A stretch of 20,401 bases of DNA from JAXDLH01 sp034666705 (GTDB taxonomy: Bacteria; Chloroflexota; UBA6077; SHYK01): NCBI GenBank assembly GCA_034666705.1, contig JAXDLH010000367.1, positions 1 through 20,401 of the forward strand, in the 5' to 3' direction. Below are positions 15,378 to 20,401 of the stretch, in pieces (within the stretch, counting starts at the first letter, position 1; each line of letters opens with the position of its first letter). The position numbers were made by a program, and so were the translations under genes. Below the pieces are notes generated by a model that saw only the letters and a list, made by a program, of their open reading frames with translations, did no database searches and was not told where the DNA came from.

Positions 15378-15665
15378 CTACTCGAGGACCGGAGGAACGC
15401 GGAGGAAATCGTCCTCGCGGTCGGGCGCGTTGGCAAGCACCGCCTCTGGTGACAGCGACGGTCGTACGTCGTCGGAGCGCATTACGTTGCGGAGGGGAAT
15501 GACCTGCGCCGTCGGCGGAATCGCCGACGTGTCCAACTCGCTGAGCGCGCGCATGTACTCGAGAATTCCCGAGAGTTGCTCCTGAAACGTGCGCTTCTCG
15601 TCGTCGGTCAGGCCAAGCCGCGCCAGAAATGCGACGTGCTCGACCTCTTCACGGCTGATCGCCAC
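15378..15665 (-). CDS. gatC: Asp-tRNA(Asn)/Glu-tRNA(Gln) amidotransferase subunit C
   Basis: 95 residues, normal for GatC, the small belt-like subunit that wraps GatA and GatB and stabilises the complex. Conserved features are MAISREEVEHVAFLARLGLT, the amphipathic FQEQLSGILEYMRALSELDT, the turn PLRNVMRSDDVRPSL and the C-terminal DREDDFLRVPPVLE. The start is GTG at 15665, preceded by GGAGGAAATT, a strong ribosome binding site. It is the first gene of gatC-gatA-gatB. Confidence 0.95.
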   Translation of the reverse strand: MAISREEVEHVAFLARLGLTDDEKRTFQEQLSGILEYMRALSELDTSAIPPTAQVIPLRNVMRSDDVRPSLSPEAVLANAPDREDDFLRVPPVLE

Positions 15666-15691
15666 AATTTCCTCCGGCGGCTGGTCGGAGG

Positions 15692-15720
15692 ATTATAGCG
15701 GAGCCCCGTGAACGGCCTAG
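15692..15720 (-). promoter_or_regulatory. Putative gatCAB promoter
   Basis: A perfect TATAAT lies on the minus strand at 15692-15697, placing the start of transcription near 15685 and leaving a leader of about 20 nt that contains the GGAGG site of gatC. The expected -35 position (15715-15720) reads CTAGGC, which is poor, and coincides with the foot of the 27-bp inverted repeat. Confidence 0.5.
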
Positions 15721-15773
15721 ACAGGCCGAAGGGGCACTCTACCAGCGTAGAGTGCCCCTTCGGCCTGTCTAGG
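15716..15773. repeat. Perfect 27-bp inverted repeat with 4-nt loop
   Basis: The left arm 15716-15742 (beginning CCTAGACAGGCCGAAGG) and right arm 15747-15773 are exact reverse complements over 27 bp around the loop CAGC. The element lies 17 nt after the stop of the secreted repeat-protein gene and touches the gatCAB promoter. As RNA it would form an exceptionally stable hairpin, so termination or insulation between the two minus-strand units is likely. There is no T-run on either strand (plus side CTCGTTT, minus side CCGTTCAC), and the length and perfection exceed a typical intrinsic terminator, so a dispersed palindromic element is also possible. Confidence 0.85.
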
Positions 15774-15790
15774 CTCGTTTCAGCCCGGGA

Positions 15791-18058
15791 TTACAGCGTA
15801 AGCGTCGTGTCCGGCGTTGATAGCGTGGACCCGCTGAAGGTGGAGCTTGCTTGCCAGTGGATCTGTGTCCCAGGGGCTTGGGCGAAGGTGAGTGGGCAGC
15901 TTGGGCTCGTCGTTGCTCCAATGGAACAGGATGGACCTGAACCGAGGACGCTCGTGCCCGCAGCGCCAGTTCCCGTAAGGACCTGGCTTGTGGCTGGGAC
16001 TCCTTCAGTCCAACTGAATGAAACGGTGCAGCCAGCCGGGCTTACGATGAGCGACGGGCAGGTACCCACACCTACACCCCCAACGTTGCCGGGATTCTTG
16101 ATGACCGTCACGTTCGGTGTCGTGAGTCCGCCGCCACCCGTCCCCGTGCAGCAGACGAACGCCGGGGACATGACGACGCCGCTTGTACCGAATGCTCCGG
16201 TGGCTGACACCCCGAAGTAGTATGTCACGCCGGGCGTCAGGCCACTTACGACTGCGGAGGTGCTGGAGATGATCGCGCTTACTGGCGCGGTCGCCGGACC
16301 GACGGCCGTACAACTGGCGGTGGACGTCGACGTGCAAACGAACAGCGTATAGCTCGTCGCGTTGGTTGCCGCGGTCCACGTCACTGTCGCGCTAGTGCCA
16401 CCGTTTCCAGTGACCGTCACGCCGCTCGGAGTATTCGTCCCCGCGAGGCACGCCGTGGAATAGATTGTCCCGCACACGCCCAGCCCGTTGAAGCAGGACG
16501 GGTAGGCCGTGCCGCCGTTGCAGTACACCGATCCTGGACAGGGCCCAAGGCCCGGGTACGTGGCATTCACAGTCGGGAAGGTAGGGTTGCACGCGGCCCC
16601 ATAGATGTTGCTGTACAGGCCGCCGTAATAGCCGCTGTTGTAGCATCCGCCATTGCTCAGGCCACCATTGTAGAGGCCGTTGTAGATATTGCTGCCATAG
16701 TAGCCGGTGTTGTAGATGCCGGTGTTGCAGGCTCCGTTATAGACGCCGTTGCAGTTGCCGTTGTAGAGGCCACTGTTGTAGACCCCGCCATTGTAGAGGC
16801 CACCGTTGTAGATGTTGCTCCCGTAGTAGCCGTTGTTGTAGATATTGCTACCGTAGTAGCCGGTGTTGTACATGCCCGAGTAACCGTTGCAGTTGCCGTT
16901 GTTGTAGACACCGCCGTTGTAAATTCCGCTGTTGTAATTCGCGACCATGAACGTCGCCGAGTCCTGGGCATTGCCACCATTGGTGAACGTCGCCACGGCG
17001 GTGATTTGCTGGCTGCCATCGCCAAGGCTAATGGTGTTCAGCGTGAACGTCCAGCCGGCAGGGACCTGACCCGACGCGCCACCGCACACTTGGCTGATGT
17101 CAGTCAGCGTGCCGACTTGCGCGTTGCCGAGTTGCGTGCCGTTGGCTCCACCGCGGTAGATCACCACGGACGAGGCAGGGGCTCGTGCGGCGCAGTCAAC
17201 TGCCACGCCCGAGATCAGCCGCGAGCCCGAGATTGTCGAGCCAGAGGCCGGCGATTGGATCCTGACCACCAGTCCACCGTTGCCGGTGGGCGTGCCGGTC
17301 ACATTGAACCGGACGGTCTGGAATGTCCACTGCCCGTTGACGAGCGCATAGACGTAGTGCGTGTGATTTCCCGCCGTGGTGTTTACCACCCACTGGGTGC
17401 TGAAGCCGCTATTCGCCAGCTCCTGGCGGCCGGTGGATTGGACCACATCCGGGCGGGCGATGCCGGGGGAGGTCGAAGCGATTCCCTGACCCTGGTTTGC
17501 CGGGCCGTCCAGGTACACGTCGACGCGCGTGCCCGTCGTCCAGCCGGCAATAGTGAGTGTCGCCCCATTGCCGAAGGTGGCGTTTGCCGTGGGCGCCTCA
17601 ATCGTGAGACTCGAGGGCTGCACGGTGATGGTCACGGAGGCATATGCCGGCCCGCACGACGTCGTGCCGTATACGTTTACCGTGTGCGTGCCAGGAGTCC
17701 AATTCGTCGTATCGACGCCGAGAGAGAAGCCAGCGCCGGCATGGCCGGTCACGAGCAGGACGTCGGGACGTGCTACGTCCTGCGCGGAACCGACGGTCAC
17801 GCCGCCGGAGCCGAGCAGGCCGTCGCGGACGACCCGGAAGTCGCTCATGCCGCTTCCATCAGAGGCATTGAGGTCCGCGCCCCAACCGAAGACGGTGATT
17901 TGGCCCTGAACGGTCGCATTTGGAGGCGGGGTGTCGATATTGATCACTGGGTTGCATTGTTGCTGCGCGGAGGCCGGGAGAACCGGGATCAGAAACGAGA
18001 GGAACATCGATAACGCGGCGATCAGATTCCAGCGCGACGACTGTAAACGGGATTTCAT
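15791..18058 (-). CDS. Secreted multidomain protein: Ig-like modules, Tyr/Asn/Gly repeats, fibronectin III
   Basis: 755 residues. ATG 18058 is preceded by GGGAGG at about 7-nt spacing. A signal peptide (SRWNLIAALSMFLSFLIPVL) is probably cut after ASA31. Next come two related Ig-like modules (about 36-145 and 150-255), both carrying an 'ARPDV...TG...GFS...GTHT/GNHT.YVY' signature, and a third beta-rich module (about 262-372) with paired cysteines. Residues about 373-488 are a Tyr/Asn/Gly tract built from N-x-G-x-Y pentapeptides and GYYGSNIYN units. A Cys-rich stretch (about 488-540), a fibronectin III-like domain (about 545-635; SATVTWTAATNATSYTLFV, GLTPGVTYYFGVSATG) and a final beta-rich domain with cysteines follow. 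No C-terminal membrane anchor or sorting signal is visible. It is likely an extracellular structural or adhesive protein; I recognise no enzymatic motif. It is transcribed alone from a well-defined promoter. Confidence 0.82.
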   Translation of the reverse strand: MKSRLQSSRWNLIAALSMFLSFLIPVLPASAQQQCNPVINIDTPPPNATVQGQITVFGWGADLNASDGSGMSDFRVVRDGLLGSGGVTVGSAQDVARPDVLLVTGHAGAGFSLGVDTTNWTPGTHTVNVYGTTSCGPAYASVTITVQPSSLTIEAPTANATFGNGATLTIAGWTTGTRVDVYLDGPANQGQGIASTSPGIARPDVVQSTGRQELANSGFSTQWVVNTTAGNHTHYVYALVNGQWTFQTVRFNVTGTPTGNGGLVVRIQSPASGSTISGSRLISGVAVDCAARAPASSVVIYRGGANGTQLGNAQVGTLTDISQVCGGASGQVPAGWTFTLNTISLGDGSQQITAVATFTNGGNAQDSATFMVANYNSGIYNGGVYNNGNCNGYSGMYNTGYYGSNIYNNGYYGSNIYNGGLYNGGVYNSGLYNGNCNGVYNGACNTGIYNTGYYGSNIYNGLYNGGLSNGGCYNSGYYGGLYSNIYGAACNPTFPTVNATYPGLGPCPGSVYCNGGTAYPSCFNGLGVCGTIYSTACLAGTNTPSGVTVTGNGGTSATVTWTAATNATSYTLFVCTSTSTASCTAVGPATAPVSAIISSTSAVVSGLTPGVTYYFGVSATGAFGTSGVVMSPAFVCCTGTGGGGLTTPNVTVIKNPGNVGGVGVGTCPSLIVSPAGCTVSFSWTEGVPATSQVLTGTGAAGTSVLGSGPSCSIGATTSPSCPLTFAQAPGTQIHWQASSTFSGSTLSTPDTTLTL
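16595..16940 (-). repeat. Coding tandem repeats (15-nt periodicity, N-x-G-x-Y pentapeptides)
   Basis: Within the secreted protein the plus strand shows GTTGTAG-type words recurring mostly every 15 or 30 nt. The translated units are NSGIY, NGGVY, NGGLY, NSGLY and NTGIY, interspersed with NGNCNG and three near-identical GYYGSNIYN units. Third-position variation between copies suggests selection on the protein rather than very recent DNA duplication. Confidence 0.85.
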
Positions 18059-18168
18059 CCATTCCCTCCCACGGGATATAAGTTCGCTCGAGACTCACGC
18101 GGACCTGCGGGCAGTCCATACGAGGATTAGAGCAATCCACGCATGGCGGGCGGATGCGCACGAATGCG

Positions 18169-18197
18169 AGTATTACGTTTTTTACACGCATTGTCAA
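18169..18197 (-). promoter_or_regulatory. Promoter of the secreted repeat-protein gene
   Basis: On the minus strand a perfect TTGACA (18192-18197) is followed after 17 bp by AATACT (18169-18174, four of six). Transcription would start near 18162, giving a leader of about 100 nt before ATG 18058. The A-run in the spacer and the surrounding AT-richness contrast with the GC-rich neighbourhood. Confidence 0.62.
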
Positions 18198-18214
18198 CGC
18201 ATTTGAAACGCATT
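18186..18214. repeat. Three ACGCATT direct repeats at exact 11-bp spacing (putative operator)
   Basis: ACGCATT begins at 18186, 18197 and 18208 on the plus strand (AATGCGT on the transcribed minus strand), spaced 11 bp, about one helical turn. The copies flank and overlap the TTGACA -35 of the secreted-protein promoter: one lies in the spacer and two at or upstream of the -35. A further ACGCAT occurs at 18139-18144. Same-face tandem sites of this kind are typical of oligomerising regulators such as response regulators. Confidence 0.6.
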
Positions 18215-18336
18215 CACTCTCACAGTGTATCCCTTGTGTGTCCCAATTCAGACACACCTCTTCCCTGAAAGATGATCGGCGCGCGTGCGTGAAGCTGCAG
18301 GGCACAGCAGAGTGCAGTGAGGCCGGAAGTACCGGC

Positions 18337-19095
18337 TCAGCTTTCGTAGGGGCGCCGGGTCCGATAGAACGCAAACGCGATCATTGCGCCGATCTGCGAG
18401 ATCACCACCGCGCCCATCAGCCCCACCAGCGTTGGCTCTGGCGTCGAAAGCTGGTTCAGGAACAAGAGAAGGATCAGCACGGCCGCCACCACGGGGACGA
18501 CGTAGATGGCGGCGGTCGTGATAATCAGCCAGGAGTGGCTGGCCGTGCGCTCCGGTACCTCCTGCCCGAGCGTCTCGAGAGGGATGCCGAGAAAACGAGA
18601 GACGCGCCACGCGTCCTGGTTGACGGCGCTCTCGTTGTAGCTGCACGCGGCGAGGTAGTCGGCGTTGCGGAGCGCCAGAAAGATCCCATGGCAGCTAGTG
18701 CCGCCGGCAAACGGGGCGGAGGGGAGCCGGCGGACCACCACTGCGCCGATCTCGTCGAGCGGGTAAAGCTCGCGCACGCGCCGCGTGTACGATTGCTCCT
18801 CGATCTCGAGGACTCCTCGTTCTAAATCGAGGGTGCAGAGTGTTTTCACACGCACCGCATTGAACACCAGCACGGTGATGAGGGGCGAAAAGAGCAGGGC
18901 GAAGGCGAGGAAGCTAACCACCCCCTCTTTCGGAGAGAAGACGACCCCACCGACGGCGCCCATTACCACGGAGGCAGCCAGCACAACGTAGAGGAGCAGT
19001 GGATCGGGCCGGCCGTTGAGCGTCATGGTGTTTTGAGCCTGCCAGATTTGCAGGTTCAGCCCGGCCTTGGGCTCGCCGATGACCTTTCGCTGCAC
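18337..19095 (-). CDS. Four-helix membrane protein with PH-like middle domain, function unknown
   Basis: 252 residues from GTG 19095, which has GGGAG at 5-nt spacing; an ATG at 19026 lacks one. Two hydrophobic helices (about 33-53 and 58-80) are followed by a soluble domain of about 100 residues (TLDLERGVLEIEEQ, RELYPLDEIGAVVVRRLPSA, HGIFLALRNADYLAA, WRVSRFLGIPLE) and two more helices (about 189-213 and 223-244). The strand pattern and 'LDLERGxLxI...YPLDEIxxVxV...FLGIPLE' resemble bacterial PH-like (bPH/photosystem-assembly-type) membrane proteins. Such domains are structural or interaction modules. I do not recognise a specific family and assign no function. The gene has its own promoter and is not obviously in an operon. 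Confidence 0.72.
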   Translation of the reverse strand: MQRKVIGEPKAGLNLQIWQAQNTMTLNGRPDPLLLYVVLAASVVMGAVGGVVFSPKEGVVSFLAFALLFSPLITVLVFNAVRVKTLCTLDLERGVLEIEEQSYTRRVRELYPLDEIGAVVVRRLPSAPFAGGTSCHGIFLALRNADYLAACSYNESAVNQDAWRVSRFLGIPLETLGQEVPERTASHSWLIITTAAIYVVPVVAAVLILLLFLNQLSTPEPTLVGLMGAVVISQIGAMIAFAFYRTRRPYES

Positions 19096-19149
19096 GAATG
19101 CTCCCGACTATGCACGTTCGTCACCTGCTCGCGAAAAGAAGGTGCCGTG

Positions 19150-19178
19150 ATGATAGGCGGCGTCGCAGCGGCAGTCAA
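19150..19178 (-). promoter_or_regulatory. Sigma-70-like promoter of the membrane-protein gene
   Basis: On the minus strand TTGACT (19173-19178, five of six) and TATCAT (19150-19155, five of six) are separated by exactly 17 bp. Transcription would start near 19143, giving a leader of about 48 nt before GTG 19095 that includes the GGGAG ribosome site. This is among the best housekeeping-type promoters in the window. Confidence 0.6.
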
Positions 19179-19222
19179 CAGCGCCCGGCCTCTCGGCAGC
19201 CGGACGACGCTCGCGCCCGGCC

Positions 19223-20104
19223 CTAATTGCCGAGTAAATCGAGAAAGGTGCGCTCCGGGCGAGAGAGCTGCCTGTCACGGCGGACAATGTAGCTGAACGA
19301 GCGGCGGCACTCCACCCCCGCGGGGAGGGCGACGAGCCGCCCAACCTCCAACTCGAGCGCGACGACGTTTCGTGAGAGCATTGCCACCCCCAGATTGGCC
19401 ATCACCGCTTGCTTCACGGCCTCGTTGGAGGCGAGCTCGAGCATTGGCTGCAGGGTGAAGCCGGCGTCGGCAAGGCGGCGGTCGACGAGGCGGCGCGTCT
19501 CAGAGGAGACATCGCGTGCGACCCAGTCGCACGCGGCAAGATCTTCTGGACCGATGGCCGCGGCTTCCGCCAGGGGGTGAAGGGGCGACGCAACCAGGAC
19601 GATCTCATCGGTCGCGAAGGTCGTCGCGACGATCTCGCGCGCGTGGACCTCGTTTGCGACGAAGCCGACGTCGATCTGGTGCCGGATGACGCGCTCGAGG
19701 ATCGTAGGACCCGCCGCGAGCTCGAGCGCAAGGTCCACCCCGGGGTGAGCGCGCCGATAGCGCCCGAGCAGCGCAGGCAGCACGTACTGGCCGATGGTAT
19801 GGCTGGCGCCTAGCACCAGCCGCCCCCGCGACACGTCGCGCAGGCTTTCCACCGATTCGAGCATGTTATCGGCGATGTCAAAGAGGCGCTGCGCGTGCTC
19901 GGCGACGATGCGGCCGGCGTCGGTCAGCGAGACGTGGCGACCCACGCGGTCGATAAGCACGATGCCGAGATCTTCCTCAAACTGCCGCACCTGCGTGGAG
20001 ACGGCTGGTTGCGTGATCTTCAGCTCGCGGGCAGCACGCGAGAAGCTGCGGTACTGAGCGACCGCGGCGAAGATGCGGAGCTGGTGAAAGTTCAGCTCCG
20101 GCAC
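19223..20104 (-). CDS. LysR-family transcriptional regulator
   Basis: 293 residues, standard LTTR length. The N-terminal winged helix-turn-helix spans about residues 5-63: LNFHQLRIFAAVAQYRSFSR, AARELKITQPAVSTQVRQFE, EDLGIVLIDRVGRHVSLTDA. A linker helix (about 64-90) leads to a periplasmic-binding-type effector domain with RLVLGASHTIGQYVLPALLG, QIDVGFVANEV and NEAVKQAVMANLGVAMLSRN. The C-terminal ending resembles CysB/CbbR-like LTTRs, but the effector cannot be inferred. The start is GTG 20104, chosen because the HTH begins a few residues later; its ribosome site is weak. It is divergent from the lipid-kinase gene with 47 bp between starts, the classic LTTR arrangement for autoregulation and control of the divergent gene. 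Confidence 0.92.
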   Translation of the reverse strand: MPELNFHQLRIFAAVAQYRSFSRAARELKITQPAVSTQVRQFEEDLGIVLIDRVGRHVSLTDAGRIVAEHAQRLFDIADNMLESVESLRDVSRGRLVLGASHTIGQYVLPALLGRYRRAHPGVDLALELAAGPTILERVIRHQIDVGFVANEVHAREIVATTFATDEIVLVASPLHPLAEAAAIGPEDLAACDWVARDVSSETRRLVDRRLADAGFTLQPMLELASNEAVKQAVMANLGVAMLSRNVVALELEVGRLVALPAGVECRRSFSYIVRRDRQLSRPERTFLDLLGN

Positions 20105-20126
20105 GCCTCGACATACCTCAGAGACT

Positions 20127-20148
20127 GGGATGTGGCTATTATATTCCC
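20127..20148. promoter_or_regulatory. Shared divergent promoter region with candidate LysR box
   Basis: Between the lysR and lipid-kinase starts the arms GGGAT (20127-20131) and ATTCCC (20143-20148) form an imperfect dyad satisfying the T-N11-A rule of LysR operators. A perfect TATAAT on the minus strand (20138-20143) serves lysR and overlaps TATTAT on the plus strand (20137-20142) for the kinase. Neither has a good -35, consistent with activator dependence. Binding here would affect both directions. Confidence 0.4.
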
Positions 20149-20151
20149 ATC

Positions 20152-20401
20152 ATGACCGCCAGCTTCTTCTTTATCGTCAATCCCGCGGCTGGAGCGGGGC
20201 GAGGCGCCGCCGAGGGGGAGCGTCTCCTCGCTGCGGCTCGAGCCCGGGGCCTTTCCTTTGAATGCGAGTGGAGCCGAGGAGCGGAGACGGCGACGAGCTT
20301 CGCCCGCCAGGCCCTGCGTGCCGGGGCGGAGACCATTGTGGCAGTCGGCGGCGACGGTACCGTCAACGAGGTGCTCAACGGCTTCTTCCTCAACGGCGAG
20401 C
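20152..20401 (+). CDS. Diacylglycerol kinase-family lipid kinase, N-terminal part (runs off window)
   Basis: The first 83 residues are visible; the 3' end lies outside the window. The start MTASFFFIVNPAAGAGRG contains the family's first motif (FIVNPxAGxG), and TIVAVGGDGTVNEVLNGFF contains the GGDGT ATP-binding signature of the DAGK/sphingosine kinase/YegS fold. Members phosphorylate diacylglycerol or related lipids, recycling lipid headgroup intermediates at the membrane. ATG 20152 has no Shine-Dalgarno; a TATTAT element ends 9 nt before it, suggesting a near-leaderless transcript. It is divergent from a LysR regulator that probably controls it. NAD kinase shares the GGDGT motif, but the NPxAGxG start favours DAGK. 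Confidence 0.88.
   Translation, partial: MTASFFFIVNPAAGAGRGAAEGERLLAAARARGLSFECEWSRGAETATSFARQALRAGAETIVAVGGDGTVNEVLNGFFLNGE

Noticed and set aside
16590..16940. Regular short repeats that could be mistaken for a CRISPR array or DNA satellite
   Set aside because: Units are mostly 15 nt in phase with a reading frame, encode N-x-G-x-Y pentapeptides and vary at third positions; there are no repeat-spacer units of CRISPR size.
17006..18013. 335-codon plus-strand open frame opposite the secreted protein gene
   Set aside because: It is antisense to a gene with a clear signal peptide, ribosome site and promoter; the translation is Arg/Ala/Gly-rich without any family signature.
18319..18338. GCCGG-AAGTA-CCGGC hairpin at the end of the membrane-protein gene
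   Set aside because: The short 5-bp stem overlaps the stop codon and lacks a T-tract; too weak to call a terminator.

Overview
The window is GC-rich (roughly 60% or more by eye), almost fully coding, and looks like ordinary bacterial chromosome. Gene content (a DnaE1-type replicase, gatC-gatA-gatB in that order, accD-accA, citramalate synthase, an NlpC/P60 wall hydrolase and a secreted protein with tandem Ig-like 'ARPDV' modules) fits a Gram-positive-like or deep-branching phylum. Chloroflexota (Thermomicrobia-like) is my best guess, but this is inference with low certainty. No integrase, insertion sequence, tRNA, rRNA or CRISPR array was seen.

Layout. (1) 2-385: the 3' end of cimA on +. (2) 458-6020: a tightly packed six-gene minus-strand operon, transcribed accD, accA, a class I SAM methyltransferase, a geranylgeranyl-reductase-family FAD oxidoreductase, an SRPBCC protein and a FabF-like ketosynthase. 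Three junctions are GTGA stop/start overlaps. The set supplies malonyl-CoA and then condensing, methylating, redox and cyclase-like activities, so it looks like a dedicated lipid or polyketide pathway. (3) 6056-6358: a non-coding stretch with a likely promoter and a roughly 170-nt leader. (4) 6359-7942: an exported NlpC/P60 hydrolase and a YfbR-like HD-domain nucleotidase, both on +. (5) 8053-11727: dnaE on -. (6) 11877-12334: a frameshifted remnant of a retropepsin-like aspartic protease gene on +. (7) 12384-15665: gatCAB on -, with a perfect TATAAT -10 box.

(8) 15716-15773: a perfect inverted repeat with 27-bp arms, directly abutting the gat promoter. (9) 15791-18058: a large secreted protein on - with Ig-like modules, a Tyr/Asn/Gly pentapeptide-repeat tract and a fibronectin III domain. 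Its promoter carries three ACGCATT copies spaced exactly 11 bp apart. (10) 18337-19095: a four-helix membrane protein with a PH-like middle domain on -, with a good sigma-70 promoter. (11) 19223-20401: a LysR regulator on - divergent from a diacylglycerol-kinase-family gene on + that runs off the window. They share a 47-bp region with overlapping -10 boxes and a T-N11-A site.

Most interesting points: the acc-coupled ketosynthase/methyltransferase/reductase/SRPBCC operon without an acyl carrier protein or recognisable polyketide synthase; the tyrosine-rich MPTR-like repeat protein with its phased promoter repeats; the 27-bp perfect hairpin between transcription units; the decayed protease gene; and two apparently leaderless starts (accD and the lipid kinase).
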